A stretch of 64,000 nucleotides of DNA from Actinoplanes sp. NBC_00393 (GCF_036053395.1 NZ_CP107942.1:1578501-1642500), one strand, 5' to 3'. Shown: positions 8,338-17,058, numbered from the stretch's first letter. A program made the numbers and translations. The notes: generated by a model not told the origin, from the sequence alone.

Positions 8338-8736
8338 TCAACCGGCGGCGGGCTGTCCGCCGACACAGAAGCGGTTGCCCTCAGGGTCGGCGAGCACCAC
8401 ATAGGGCACCTCGTCCGGATGACGTTCGCCCGGTTTCGGGTAGTACGGCCAGTCGACGCGCTGGGCGCCCAGCCGCACCAACCGGTCCACCTCGGCGTCC
8501 AGGTCGCCGTGCTCGATCTGCAGGTCCAAGTGCACCCGGGGCAGCTCCTCGGCCGGGCTCGAGCTGGTGTCCATCGCGATGGCGGCGCCGGCCACACCCG
8601 GCGGTGGCTCGATCACGATCCAGTCGTCGCCGTTCCAGCGGGGCGGACGCCGGACGTAGCCGAGGGCGTGGGTCCAGAAAGCTCCGGCCCGGTCGGGATC
8701 CTGCACACCGAGCGAGATCTGCGCGATCACTGCCAT
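8338..8736 (-). CDS. VOC/glyoxalase-like protein
   Basis: The protein has 132 residues and the paired beta-alpha-beta-beta-beta layout of the vicinal-oxygen-chelate superfamily (Glyoxalase_6 type). It opens with ISLGVQDPDRAGAFWTHALG and ends with VVLADPEGNRFCV, a typical VOC C-terminal signature. Actinobacterial members are mostly uncharacterised; some bind drugs or metabolites, others are lyases. The metal ligands cannot be assigned with certainty. It is a lone gene, divergent from the hydrolase gene starting at 8785. Confidence 0.82.
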   Translation of the reverse strand: MAVIAQISLGVQDPDRAGAFWTHALGYVRRPPRWNGDDWIVIEPPPGVAGAAIAMDTSSSPAEELPRVHLDLQIEHGDLDAEVDRLVRLGAQRVDWPYYPKPGERHPDEVPYVVLADPEGNRFCVGGQPAAG

Positions 8737-8784
8737 CGGCCGATGCTAACGGGATTGTCAGACCCTGGCCGTAGTGTCACGGGC

Positions 8785-9651
8785 ATGACTGAGACGCACA
8801 CCCTCGCCCTGCCCGGCGTCGATCTGGTCTATGACGTCCGCGGCCCGCTGCCGCCGTCCGGCGGGCGCCCGCCGCTGCTCTTGATCGGCCAGCCGATGTC
8901 GGCGGAGGGCTTCAACGCCCTGGCCGCGCACTTCACCGACCGCACGGTGATCACCTATGACCCACGCGGGCTGGGCCGCAGTGTGCGCAAGGACGGCCGT
9001 GACGACCACACGCCGCAGCATCAGGCCGCCGATCTGCACCAGTTGATCGAGGCGCTGGGCGCCGGCCCGGTCGACGTGTTCGCCAGCAGCGGTGGCGCGG
9101 TGACCGCCCTGGAGCTGGTGGCGACCCACCCGCGCGACGTCGTCACGCTGGTGGCGCACGAGCCACCGATGAACGGTGTGCTGCCCGACGCCGAGGGGGC
9201 CGACCGGGCCCGGGCCGGGTTCCACCAGGCTTATCAGGAGCGCGGCTGGGGTGCGGGCATGGCCGCGTTCATGGCGATGACCATGTGGGAGGGCGAGTTC
9301 ACCGACGCCTACTTCGCCCAGCCCGTGCCCGATCCGGCGGCGTTCGGCATGCCCGCCGAGGATGACGGCAGCCGCGCCGACCCGTTGCTGTCGAAGAATT
9401 CGTGGGCCGTCAGCGACTACCGGCCCGACCCGGCGGTGCTCGCCGCCGCGCCGACCCGGGTCGTCATCGCGGTCGGCGAGGAGACCGGCAACACCTACAC
9501 CGCGCGCACCGCGCATGCGACCGCAGCGCTGCTGGGCCAGGAGGCGACCGTCTTCCCCAGCCACCATGGTGGTTTCCTCGGCGGCGAGTTCGGTTATGCG
9601 GGCAAGCCCGACGAGTTCGCGGTGAAACTTCGTGAGGTGCTGGGCGGCTGA
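8785..9651 (+). CDS. Alpha/beta-fold hydrolase
   Basis: The product has 288 residues from the ATG at 8785; longer frames overlap the divergent VOC gene. It has the alpha/beta-hydrolase order: an oxyanion-hole region near LLIGQPMS, a YDPRGLGRS strand-turn, the nucleophile elbow FASSGGA (Ser in the centre; the first Gly of GxSxG is replaced), and a late His in HHGGFLGGE. These suggest an active esterase- or epoxide-hydrolase-like enzyme. The substrate is not predictable and the neighbours do not help. Confidence 0.85.
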   Translation: MTETHTLALPGVDLVYDVRGPLPPSGGRPPLLLIGQPMSAEGFNALAAHFTDRTVITYDPRGLGRSVRKDGRDDHTPQHQAADLHQLIEALGAGPVDVFASSGGAVTALELVATHPRDVVTLVAHEPPMNGVLPDAEGADRARAGFHQAYQERGWGAGMAAFMAMTMWEGEFTDAYFAQPVPDPAAFGMPAEDDGSRADPLLSKNSWAVSDYRPDPAVLAAAPTRVVIAVGEETGNTYTARTAHATAALLGQEATVFPSHHGGFLGGEFGYAGKPDEFAVKLREVLGG

Positions 9652-9713
9652 GAATCTGAAAGTCACCGGGTCCGGGTGTCATCAATCGGTGCGGGCGGAG
9701 GCGTTTGGCTACC

Positions 9714-10220
9714 GTGACGTTCGAAGAGTTCGTATCCGCCCGCCTCACCAACCTGGTGCGCTACGCGACGGTGGTCACGTGGGATCCGCATCTGGCCGAG
9801 GACATCACTCAGAACGTGCTGGTGCGGGCGCAGGCGCGATGGCCACGGATAAGCCGGATGGACGCGCCGGAGCTGTATGTGAAGCGCATGCTCGTCAACG
9901 AGTTCCTGTCGTGGCGGCGGCGCCGGGCGGCCCAGTCGGTTCCGCTGTCCGGTGAGTTCCTCGCGGGGTTCCTGCCGGCCGCGCCGGATCCGACGGCCCA
10001 GCGTGACGACCGGGACGCGATGTTGCGCCTGATCGCCACCCTGCCGCCCCGGCAACGGGCGGTGATCGCGCTGCGCTTCTACGAGGATCTGCCGGTAGAG
10101 GAGATCGCGGACATTCTCGGCTGTCGAACGGTCACCGTCCGTACCCATTTGATGCGTGCCCTGGCAGCCCTGCAGAACGCGCTGCCGGCCACGCTGGTGA
10201 CCACCGGGGAGCCGTCGTGA
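9714..10220 (+). CDS. SigE-family RNA polymerase sigma factor (ECF-like)
   Basis: This protein of about 168 residues has region 2 (RYATVVTWDPHLAEDITQ) and region 4 (LPPRQRAVIALRFYEDL, then a helix-turn-helix), as in the SigE family of actinobacterial ECF-like factors. I chose GTG 9714, which follows ggagg at 9697-9701 by 12 bp; a TTG at 9705 would add three residues. Its stop overlaps the GTG of the next gene (GTGA), and that gene encodes a membrane protein in the position usually held by the anti-sigma factor. Confidence 0.88.
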   Translation: MTFEEFVSARLTNLVRYATVVTWDPHLAEDITQNVLVRAQARWPRISRMDAPELYVKRMLVNEFLSWRRRRAAQSVPLSGEFLAGFLPAAPDPTAQRDDRDAMLRLIATLPPRQRAVIALRFYEDLPVEEIADILGCRTVTVRTHLMRALAALQNALPATLVTTGEPS

Positions 10221-11443
10221 CCAGGGAATTGGAAGATCTCATCCGGGCGACGCAGGAGCGTCAGGCGGACCGCGCCGTGCCCGCCGAGCGGATCCTCGCC
10301 GCGCTGCCGCAGCAGGCCGGCCGGGTGCGCCGCAACCGCCGGTTCGGGATGCTCGGCGCCGGCCTGGCCGCGGCAGCCGTCGCCGCCGCGGTCACGGTGC
10401 CGGCGCTGGCGTTGCGCGACAACGGCCCCGCCGGGACCGCCATTGATCCGGCCGCCACCGCCGGTGCGAAGACGCCAGACGGGACTGCCGGTGCGCACAC
10501 GCCGGACGTGACCGGCGGTTCGACGGCGCCGGACGGTGCCGCCGACCCGGCCCGCAAACCGGTCGAGGGCGCCGCCGACCCGGGTGCCAACCCGGCCACC
10601 GATGTGCCACCCGAGATCGCGCTCGGTTACCGGCCCACCTGGGTGCCGTCGGGATTCGCCGAGCACCTGCGGCACTTCGACGGTGGCGAGCCGGGCGACG
10701 CCATGGGCCCGACCCTCATGCGGGTGTGGAAGCGGGACGTGGCCGCCGGCGACCCGTGGGGCGGCAGCGAACTCACCCTTTACGTCCGCACCGAGGCGCG
10801 CGACGCCGCGGCCGGGATCGACAACAGCGGCCAGAAGGTCGACGTCAACGGGGTGCAGGGGTATTACACCGGGGCCCAGGGCGATCGGAAGTCGTCGGTG
10901 AACTGGGCGCTCGACGACCGTACAGCGCTGATTCTCGCTGCTAGCAAGATCGATATCAGCAAGAGCGACCTGCTGCGGATGGCCCGCTCGGTGCGGCCGG
11001 ATGCGGGTGTCTCTTCGGTCCCGGTGCGGTTGAGCTGGCTGCCGCCGGGCTGGACGAGCTCCGGCATCGACGTCAGCGGGCAGTCGGTGGGCGTGTGGCG
11101 CGGCTACGTCTACGCCGTCGAGCGTGGCCCGATGCCGAGCATCAACGCCAGCAACAAGCACGATAGGGAAAGCGTGACCTCGCAGAGCGGCAGCCTCACC
11201 GTCGAGGTCGGCACCACCACCGACGCGCCCGACGGCGGTGACACGTTGACGGTGGCCGGCCGCCCGGCCCGCAATCCGGTGCGTTCCGACGAGGCCGGCA
11301 AGGACCTGGTGTATCTCGTGGTTGAGCTCGACAAGGGCCGGCTGATGACACTGGTCGGCTCCGGCATCACTCGGGACGAGGTGAAGAAGGTGGCCGAGCA
11401 GGTCGCGATCACTCCGACCGGGCTGGACTGGCTCGGTAAGTGA
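10217..11443 (+). CDS. Membrane-anchored protein coupled to the sigma factor, putative anti-sigma factor
   Basis: The protein is 408 residues. It has a short cytoplasmic N-terminus (about 1-42), one membrane helix (43-66), an Ala/Pro/Asp-rich linker with repeated xxTPDxxxG units (about 75-120), and a large external domain (about 130-405) I cannot assign. The layout and the 4-bp overlap with the sigma gene fit a transmembrane anti-sigma factor or sensor. However, I see no zinc-anti-sigma HxxxCxxC motif in the short N-terminus, so that role is inferred only from position and topology. Confidence 0.75.
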   Translation: MTRELEDLIRATQERQADRAVPAERILAALPQQAGRVRRNRRFGMLGAGLAAAAVAAAVTVPALALRDNGPAGTAIDPAATAGAKTPDGTAGAHTPDVTGGSTAPDGAADPARKPVEGAADPGANPATDVPPEIALGYRPTWVPSGFAEHLRHFDGGEPGDAMGPTLMRVWKRDVAAGDPWGGSELTLYVRTEARDAAAGIDNSGQKVDVNGVQGYYTGAQGDRKSSVNWALDDRTALILAASKIDISKSDLLRMARSVRPDAGVSSVPVRLSWLPPGWTSSGIDVSGQSVGVWRGYVYAVERGPMPSINASNKHDRESVTSQSGSLTVEVGTTTDAPDGGDTLTVAGRPARNPVRSDEAGKDLVYLVVELDKGRLMTLVGSGITRDEVKKVAEQVAITPTGLDWLGK

Positions 11444-11451
11444 CCCCAGTG

Positions 11452-11487
11452 GCTTGATCGGCCTGGCGCTCGCCAGGCCGATCAAGC
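11452..11487. terminator. Perfect 16-bp hairpin after the sigma-factor operon
   Basis: A perfect 16-bp inverted repeat with a 4-base loop (gctc) begins 8 bp after the stop of the 408-residue protein. There is no T-run, which is normal for actinobacterial terminators. The right arm contains gccaggccga, a sequence also found at the 3' end of the neighbouring VOC gene, so the hairpin probably arose from an inverted copy of that gene end. Confidence 0.65.
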
Positions 11488-11695
11488 ACTCGGCCGTGCA
11501 GGCCGAGCCGCGGGGCATCGGTGCGGCTCAAGCCCGGAGGCTGATGCTGCGCCAGGCCGAACGGCGGCCCGGTGACCTCAGCCCCTCCTGCTTGGCGCGG
11601 GTGGAGGCGGACGCTCGCCAGGGCGAACGGCGACCCTGTGGCCGGAGCTCTGCCTGCTTGGCTCAGGCCGGGCTGATGCTTGCCAGGCCGATCAG
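11466..11695. repeat. Degenerate repeats of about 65-79 bp related to the 3' end of the VOC gene
   Basis: The ten-base core gccaggc/gcga recurs at 11472, 11551, 11617 and 11682, with similar flanks (for example tcctgcttgg and tgcctgcttgg before the last two). The last copy is the coding 3' end of the VOC gene (the LIGLAS region). The intergenic stretch 11444-11662 therefore looks like decayed copies of that gene end. No gene is supported here. Confidence 0.5.
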
Positions 11696-12037
11696 GTTGC
11701 CCTCGGGGTCGGTGAACTGGCCGACGACCAGGTCGGTTCCGGGGGAGCGGACCGGGCCCAGCACACGCTTGCCGCCGAGGGTCTCGGCCTGGTCGAGGGC
11801 CGCTTCGACGTCTGGCACGTTGACGTAGAAGAGTGTGTGCGGGCGGAAGCCAGGCCCGCCACCGACGCCGCCGGGGATTGTCTCGCCCTCGGTGAAGCCG
11901 TAATTGCCCGCCTCGGAGACCTGCGGGGCGACCGGTCCGCCAGTGGCGAACTCCCAGCCGAACAGGTCGCCGTAGTAGTCCCGGAGCTTGCCCGGATCGG
12001 TGCCGATGATTTCGAAGTGCACGACCGGCTGTCCCAT
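11663..12037 (-). CDS. VOC-family protein paired with an HxlR regulator
   Basis: The product has 124 residues from the ATG at 12037, which follows a good ribosome-binding site (ggagt). The start VVHFEIIGTDPGKLRDYYGD and the repeated half FYVNVPDVEAALDQA with FTDPEGNLIGL are typical of glyoxalase/VOC proteins of the type found beside HxlR or MarR regulators. The reaction is unknown. It is transcribed away from the HxlR gene across a 50-bp region with operator-like repeats (12050-12080), so that regulator probably controls it. Confidence 0.85.
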   Translation of the reverse strand: MGQPVVHFEIIGTDPGKLRDYYGDLFGWEFATGGPVAPQVSEAGNYGFTEGETIPGGVGGGPGFRPHTLFYVNVPDVEAALDQAETLGGKRVLGPVRSPGTDLVVGQFTDPEGNLIGLASISPA

Positions 12038-12049
12038 GGGTACTCCCTT

Positions 12050-12080
12050 AGTTGTAATTAACAACTGGACACTTGTAATT
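12050..12080. promoter_or_regulatory. Inverted and direct repeats between VOC and HxlR genes, operator candidate
   Basis: A perfect inverted repeat agttgt-aatta-acaact spans 12050-12066. The octamer ttgtaatt occurs at 12052-12059 and again at 12073-12080, exactly 21 bp apart, so both copies lie on the same DNA face. The AT-rich site stands out in GC-rich DNA and lies between two divergent start codons, fitting autoregulation by the HxlR protein. Confidence 0.6.
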
Positions 12081-12087
12081 TAGCACT

Positions 12088-12843
12088 GTGCCGACCAGCC
12101 GGAGTTACGCCGACGCCTGCGGGATTGCTCGCGCCCTTGACGTGGTGGGGGAGCGCTGGGCCCTGCTGCTTGTCCGGGAACTGCTGCTCGGCCCGCAGCG
12201 CTTCTCGGATCTGCGGCGTGCGCTGCCCGGCGCCAGCTCGAACCTGGTCACCGACCGGCTGCGCGAGCTGCAGGGCCGGGGCGTGATCAGCCGTCGCCGG
12301 CTGCCTCCGCCGGCCGCCTCCGATGTGTACGAGCTGACCGCCTGGGGCCGCGAGCTGGAGCCGATCCTGCTCGCCCTGGGCGGTTGGGGGCTCCGGGTGC
12401 CGCGCCCGGCCGGCTCAACGCTCAGCGCCACCTCGGTCCTGCTCTACCTGCGCGGCTCGATCGACCCGGGCGAGCACACCTACCGGGTTGAGCTGGACGA
12501 CCGGATCTGGACGGTCCGGTCGCCGGCCGAAGAAGGGCCGGCCGAAGAAGGGCCGGCCGAGGAAGAGCCGGCCGAGGAGGAGCCGGCCGGCGAGGAGGGG
12601 GTCGAGCCGGGCATGGTGGGCAAGCCGGGCAAACCCGGGCCGGGTGAAGTCGGGCGTGCGGCCGGCCGCGTGGCGGTCGAGCCGGGTGAGCCCGCGCGCG
12701 CCGACGGCTCGATTCGCACCGACCCCGAGACCTTGAACACGCTGCTGGACGACCCGGGGAGACTGGCTGAGCTGGTCGCCGCCGGGCGGGCCGAGGTCAG
12801 CGGGGACGTCACGGCGCTGATCACCCGGGTGCGGGCGGTTTGA
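12088..12843 (+). CDS. HxlR-family transcriptional regulator with acidic repeat insertion
   Basis: The protein has 251 residues with a GTG start. Residues 8-105 form the HxlR winged helix (CGIARALDVVGERWALLLVR, then SDLRRALPGAS). Residues about 112-146 and 196-245 resemble an SCP2-like C-terminal domain seen in longer family members. This domain is interrupted at about 147-195 by PAEEG/PAEEE pentapeptide repeats and a Gly/Pro/Lys segment. It is divergent from a VOC gene and probably represses both. The insertion likely came from repeat expansion and may form a flexible acidic loop. Confidence 0.87.
   Translation: MPTSRSYADACGIARALDVVGERWALLLVRELLLGPQRFSDLRRALPGASSNLVTDRLRELQGRGVISRRRLPPPAASDVYELTAWGRELEPILLALGGWGLRVPRPAGSTLSATSVLLYLRGSIDPGEHTYRVELDDRIWTVRSPAEEGPAEEGPAEEEPAEEEPAGEEGVEPGMVGKPGKPGPGEVGRAAGRVAVEPGEPARADGSIRTDPETLNTLLDDPGRLAELVAAGRAEVSGDVTALITRVRAV
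12524..12595. repeat. 15-bp in-frame tandem repeats in the HxlR gene
   Basis: Four to five near-identical 15-bp units of the form gccgaagaagggccg encode PAEEG/PAEEE pentapeptides. The first two are identical and later ones carry silent or conservative changes, indicating local expansion by slippage inside a coding sequence. Confidence 0.75.
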
Positions 12844-12897
12844 TCCGGCGATCACGCGGGCACGCCATCACCGACAGCGATGACCAGGAGGTTTGCG

Positions 12898-13290
12898 ATG
12901 CCCGCGCGTAAGGACATGCCGAGCACTCTGAAGCGGTCGCCGAAGAAGGCGCAGAACACCTACGTGAAGGCGCACGACGCCGCGGTCGAGGAGTACGGCG
13001 AGGGGGAGCGGGCGCACCGCACCGCGTTCGCCGCGGTGAAGCACTCGTTCGAGAAGGTCGGCGACCACTGGGAGCCGAAGAAGAAGAAGGGGCCGAGCGA
13101 CAAGAAGGCCGCCGGCGGCCGTGACACCAAGGCCAAGACCGCCGAGGGCGTCGACGCGAACGCCAGCAAGCAGCACCTGAAGGACGTGGCGAAGAAGCTG
13201 GACATCAGCGGCCGCTCCAAGATGACTAAGCCGGAGCTGGTGGACGCCATCCAGAAGGCCAACAAGAAGGCGAATCGCAAGAAGTCATGA
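12898..13290 (+). CDS. ChaB-like protein with C-terminal Rho-N/SAP-like helix pair
   Basis: The 130-residue protein starts at ATG 12898, six bases after aggagg. Residues about 1-60 match ChaB ([20 protein letters not shown] and [11 protein letters not shown]). A Lys-rich linker follows, and the last 40 residues ([20 protein letters not shown]) resemble the small helical Rho-N/SAP-like module that binds nucleic acid. The protein is very basic, suggesting it acts on DNA or RNA; ChaB itself was named for a link to cation transport, which is not well explained. It overlaps the convergent oxidoreductase gene by 6 bp. Confidence 0.8.
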   Translation: MPARKDMPSTLKRSPKKAQNTYVKAHDAAVEEYGEGERAHRTAFAAVKHSFEKVGDHWEPKKKKGPSDKKAAGGRDTKAKTAEGVDANASKQHLKDVAKKLDISGRSKMTKPELVDAIQKANKKANRKKS

Positions 13291-14796
13291 CCTGGCGACG
13301 TCCACCTGCGACAGCGGAGTGTTCGCCGGTCCCTGGATGACCGAGCCGTCGATCCCGAACCGGGAACCGTGGCACGGGCACTCCCACGCCGTCTCGGCAT
13401 CGTTGAAGTGCACGATGCAGCCCAGGTGCGTGCACCGCGCCGAGACGGCGTGCAGGCCGCCGGCGTCGTCGCGGTAGACCGCGCAGTGCCGCCCGCCGAT
13501 CCGGACCACCGCGCCGGCGTCCGGCCCGATGTCGTCGACCGAGTCCACGTGCGACGGGCGGAGCCGGTCACCGACGAAGTGCCCGGCCACCTTCGCCTGC
13601 AGTTTCAGCATGGAGCCGGCTTCGCGGGCCAGGTTGAGCCGGCGCGGGTCGTACAGGCGGGTCCAGGGCGGTTCGGTGCCGGTGATCAGCGCGGCGAGCA
13701 GTTGCCCGGCGAGGACGCCGGTGCTCATGCCCCAGCCGCCGAAGCCGGTGGCGACGTACACCCGGGAGGTGCCGGGGTGGAAGCGCCCGATGAAGGGCAC
13801 CTTGTCGGCGGAGGTGTTGTCCTGGGTGGCCCAGCGGTACTCGATCGGCGTACCCGGAAAGCGGTCCTGGGCCCAAGCCGTCAACTTCTCCCAGTGCTCG
13901 ACCACCCCGTCGGTGCCGGGCGTGAAGTGTTCGCCGGTGACGATGAGCAGGCGCTGCCCGTCCCGGTACGGCGCGGTGCGTACTGATCTGGTGTTGTGCT
14001 CGGTGGTGATGAAGACGCCCTGCGGGTCGAGTTCCGCGGGGATCGGCCCGGCCACCACGAGTTCGCGGCGCGGTTCCATCCGGGCGAACAGCAGTCCCCG
14101 GTCGAACACCGGATAGTGGGTCGCGATCACCACCTGCCGCGCCGTGATCGTGTGCCCGGCCTCGGTGGTGACCGTGCACGGGTCGCCCTCGTCGAGACCG
14201 GTCGCCCGGGTCCGCTCGAAGATCTGCCCGCCGCGCGCCGCCAGGTCCTCGGCGAGCGCAAGGAGGTACTTGCGGGGGTGGAACTGCGCCTGGTTCTCCA
14301 CCCGGATCGCGCCGGCCACCGGGAACGGCAGCCCGGTCTCGGTGACCAGCGACGCGGCCAGGCCGGCCTCGGTCGCCGCTGCCACCTCGTCGCGGATCGC
14401 GTCCAGCCCGTCCGGTGACTCGGAGTACGTGTACGCCGGCACCCGCTCCAGCTCGCAGTCGATGTCCAACCGGGACGCCACCGCGGCCACCCGCTCGACC
14501 GCCTGCTGCTGCGACTCGCCGTAGAGCCGCGCCGCCTCCGGCCCGAAGGAGTCCCGCACCCGCGCGTAGATCAGCGTGTGCAGCACCGACAGTTTCGCCG
14601 TGGTGTAGCCGGTGACGCCGGCCGCGATCCGGTCGGCCTCTACCAGCACGACCCGCTGTCCGGCCTCGGTGAGCTCCCACGCCGTGCACAGTCCGGCGAT
14701 GCCGCCGCCGACCACGACGACATCGGTCTCGATGTCGCCGGTCAGCGCCGGATAGGAGGTGGCTGCGGTGGTATCCATCCAATAGGACTCGAGCAT
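13285..14796 (-). CDS. FAD-dependent oxidoreductase with C-terminal Rieske [2Fe-2S] domain
   Basis: The protein is 503 residues. The N-terminus holds a DAO-type FAD-binding Rossmann motif ([18 protein letters not shown]). The C-terminal 100 residues are a Rieske domain with CTHLGC (from about 455) and CPCHGSRF, giving the two Cys and two His ligands. The family is common in actinobacteria and is thought to oxidise amines or similar donors with electron transfer via the Rieske centre; the true substrate is unknown. It ends against the ChaB-like gene and starts 9 bp after the sugar-kinase gene, so it may be the last gene of the sugar operon. Confidence 0.88.
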   Translation of the reverse strand: MLESYWMDTTAATSYPALTGDIETDVVVVGGGIAGLCTAWELTEAGQRVVLVEADRIAAGVTGYTTAKLSVLHTLIYARVRDSFGPEAARLYGESQQQAVERVAAVASRLDIDCELERVPAYTYSESPDGLDAIRDEVAAATEAGLAASLVTETGLPFPVAGAIRVENQAQFHPRKYLLALAEDLAARGGQIFERTRATGLDEGDPCTVTTEAGHTITARQVVIATHYPVFDRGLLFARMEPRRELVVAGPIPAELDPQGVFITTEHNTRSVRTAPYRDGQRLLIVTGEHFTPGTDGVVEHWEKLTAWAQDRFPGTPIEYRWATQDNTSADKVPFIGRFHPGTSRVYVATGFGGWGMSTGVLAGQLLAALITGTEPPWTRLYDPRRLNLAREAGSMLKLQAKVAGHFVGDRLRPSHVDSVDDIGPDAGAVVRIGGRHCAVYRDDAGGLHAVSARCTHLGCIVHFNDAETAWECPCHGSRFGIDGSVIQGPANTPLSQVDVARS

Positions 14797-14805
14797 GCCC
14801 GCCGT

Positions 14806-15468
14806 CTACCCCGGAGGATCCTCGGCAAACGACGAGGCAACCGACGAGGCAACCGACGAGGCGAACGAGGTGAGCACCAGATCGGCCCGGTCGCGGGTGG
14901 CGGCCACCCGGACCGCGTTGCGCTCGTCGGTACCCCCGGCCCAGGCGATCGCGGCGGCCTCGTCCTTGCCGAACTCGATGTGCCGCCGGACCAGGCGGCG
15001 CATCCGTTCGGCGGGGTCCAGGTCGACGTACCAGACCTCGTCGAACGCCTCCCGCACGGCGTTCCACCGTGGGTCGTCCAGCAGCAGGTAGTTGCCCTCG
15101 CTGATCACCAGCCGGGTGGATCTCGGCACCGGGATCGCCCCGGCGATCGGCTGCTCGAGGGTGCGTTCGAAGCCGGGGGCGTACACGATCTCGTCCTCGC
15201 CTTCGCGGATCCGGCGCAGCAGCGCGGCGTACCCCCAAGGGTCGAAGGTTTCCGGGGCGCCCTTGCGGTCACGCAGGCCGAGCCGGTCCAGCTCGGCGTC
15301 CGCCAGATGGAAGCCGTCCATCGGCACGTGCGCGACGTCCGTGCCGAGGCCCTTGATCAGGGCCTCGGCCAGGGTGGTCTTCCCGGCGCCGGGCGGGCCG
15401 GTGATACCGAGCACCGCGCGCCCGCCGGCGGCGAGCTTGCGAGCGCGCTCCAGCAGGGCGTCGTTCAT
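14806..15468 (-). CDS. Nucleoside/sugar kinase-like P-loop protein (FrcK-like)
   Basis: The 220-residue protein has a Walker A motif in GITGPPGAGKTTLAEAL and VPMDGFHLADAEL, typical of the PRK/uridine-kinase/pantothenate-kinase fold. Close relatives sit at the end of FrcABC-type sugar operons, where FrcK is thought to phosphorylate the imported sugar. The start at 15468 overlaps the stop of the epimerase gene (ATGA). The C-terminus ends in a small SSVA repeat encoded by 12-bp DNA repeats (14827-14862). The assignment as a sugar kinase rests on context. Confidence 0.82.
   Translation of the reverse strand: MNDALLERARKLAAGGRAVLGITGPPGAGKTTLAEALIKGLGTDVAHVPMDGFHLADAELDRLGLRDRKGAPETFDPWGYAALLRRIREGEDEIVYAPGFERTLEQPIAGAIPVPRSTRLVISEGNYLLLDDPRWNAVREAFDEVWYVDLDPAERMRRLVRRHIEFGKDEAAAIAWAGGTDERNAVRVAATRDRADLVLTSFASSVASSVASSFAEDPPG
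14827..14862. repeat. 12-bp tandem repeat at the 3' end of the kinase gene
   Basis: Three contiguous 12-bp units (14827-14838, 14839-14850, 14851-14862) of type aaccgacgaggc occur, the last two identical. They encode the repeated SSVA tail of the kinase. Confidence 0.7.
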
Positions 15469-16331
15469 GAGGGGTACGCGGTGAGCTGTCCGGAGATGTA
15501 CGCGTGAGCGTGCCGGGCCAGATCCGCCCCGTCGGTCCACAGGTTCCGCCAGATCGCCAGGTCGTTGGAGAGTCCTTCCATGACGACGGCCGACGAGAAC
15601 GATTCGAAGGTGATCGGCCCGGTGTAGCGGATGTCGCGCAGGGCGTGGAAGAACGACGTGAAGTCGAGGTGCCCGGAGCCGAGGTAGCCGCGGTGGTTCT
15701 CGCCGATGTGCACGTAGCCGAGCCGGTCGCCGACCTCGTGCACGGGCCGCACGAAGTCGTCCTCCTCGATGTTCATGTGGTAGGTGTCGAGGTGGATCAG
15801 CACGTTGTCCTCGCCGATGTCGTCGGCCAGCCGCAACGCGTCGTGGGCGGTGTTGATGACGTTGGTCTCGTAGCGGTTGCAGATCTCCAGGCCGAGCGTC
15901 ATGCCGAGCCCGCGCGCCTCCTTGGCGAGCTGGGACAGCACGGTGACCACGTTGCGCCGTCCGGCCTCGGTGAGCGGCGCGGAGTACTTGCCCAGGGCGC
16001 TGTAGAGCGCGCCGGTGAAGTGGGTGCCGCCGAGGCCGTGGGTGATCTGCAAGGAGTCGTGGAGCAGTTGCTCACCCTTCTTGACCACCGCGGGGTCGTC
16101 GCTGGAGACGTCGGCGTCGAAGGCCAGCCCGCGAGAGCAGGCGATCTGGAGGCCGGCCTCCTGCAGGGCGGCCCGGGCGTCGGCGACGTCCAGGTTGAGC
16201 GAGTCGTGCAGGGAGAGCTCGAGCAGGTCGAAGCCGGCGGCTGCGGTCTGGGTGACGGCGTGCCGGACCGAGGCGGGGGAGGTGTCGCCGGTCCAGACGA
16301 GGGCGTGCACACCGATGGGGTTGTCAGGCAT
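15465..16331 (-). CDS. Sugar-phosphate isomerase/epimerase (TIM barrel)
   Basis: The 288-residue protein belongs to the xylose-isomerase-like TIM-barrel family of ketose 3-epimerases and related enzymes. Key segments are FDLLELSLHDS, LGLEICNRYETNVINTA, IHLDTYHMNIEEDD and YVHIGENHRGYLGSGHLDF, which carry the metal-binding Glu/Asp/His residues, then ITFESFSS with the second catalytic Glu. It could interconvert ketohexoses such as allulose, tagatose or fructose, or act on the phosphates. It overlaps the ATPase gene upstream by 8 bp and the kinase gene downstream by 4 bp, so it belongs to the uptake operon. Confidence 0.88.
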   Translation of the reverse strand: MPDNPIGVHALVWTGDTSPASVRHAVTQTAAAGFDLLELSLHDSLNLDVADARAALQEAGLQIACSRGLAFDADVSSDDPAVVKKGEQLLHDSLQITHGLGGTHFTGALYSALGKYSAPLTEAGRRNVVTVLSQLAKEARGLGMTLGLEICNRYETNVINTAHDALRLADDIGEDNVLIHLDTYHMNIEEDDFVRPVHEVGDRLGYVHIGENHRGYLGSGHLDFTSFFHALRDIRYTGPITFESFSSAVVMEGLSNDLAIWRNLWTDGADLARHAHAYISGQLTAYPS

Positions 16332-17058
16332 TCAGGGCTCCTGTGATGAGGGCGACGATCTCCTCGCCGGTGGTCTGATCGGTGCGGCGGCCGCCGACGC
16401 AGCGGCCGGCGCGCATCACCCACACCTGGTTGGATAGGCGCATGACCTGCGCGAAGTTGTGACTGATCAGCAGGACGGCGTGCCCTTCGTCGCGCAGCCG
16501 CAGGATGAGTTCCTCGACCCGGGCGGTCTCCTGCACACCGAGCGCCGCGGTCGGCTCGTCCATGATCACCAGGCGGGAGCTGAACCCGGCCGCCCGGCAG
16601 ATGGCGACGGCCTGCCGCTGCCCGCCGGAGAGCCGCCGGATCCGGTTGCGCACGGCCGGCACGTTGACGGCGAGCGTGGAGACCATCTCGCGGGCCTGTT
16701 TCTGCATGCCGCGCTTGTCGAGGACGGCGAACGGCCCGATGCGGTGCACGAGCTCCCGGTTGAGGAACAGGTTCTGCCACACGGTCAGGTCCTCGACCAG
16801 CGCCAGGTTCTGGTGGACGGTCTCGATCCCGGCCTCGCGGGCGTCCTCGGGTGACTTGAAGTGCAGCGGCTCGCCGTCCATCGAGATGGTGCCGGCGTGC
16901 GGGCGATGGATGCCGCTGATGCAGCGGACCAGGGTGGACTTGCCGGCGCCGTTGTCGCCGACCAGCGCAGTGATCTCGCCGGCCTTGATCTCCAGCGAGA
17001 CGTCGACCAGGGCGCGGACGCTGCCGAACGACAGCGAGACGTTGTCAACGTTGATCAT
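16324..17058 (-). CDS. Sugar ABC transporter ATP-binding protein (FrcA-like)
   Basis: The product has 244 residues with one ABC ATPase domain: Walker A GDNGAGKST, Q-loop near ETVHQNLALVEDL, signature LSGGQRQAV, Walker B LVIMDEPTAAL and the switch His in LLISHNF. Single-domain ATPases of this length, paired with an RbsC-like permease, are typical of FrcBCA systems rather than the double-length RbsA type. The start overlaps the permease stop (ATGA). The subunit would form a homodimer at the inner face of the membrane. Confidence 0.92.
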   Translation of the reverse strand: MINVDNVSLSFGSVRALVDVSLEIKAGEITALVGDNGAGKSTLVRCISGIHRPHAGTISMDGEPLHFKSPEDAREAGIETVHQNLALVEDLTVWQNLFLNRELVHRIGPFAVLDKRGMQKQAREMVSTLAVNVPAVRNRIRRLSGGQRQAVAICRAAGFSSRLVIMDEPTAALGVQETARVEELILRLRDEGHAVLLISHNFAQVMRLSNQVWVMRAGRCVGGRRTDQTTGEEIVALITGALNA

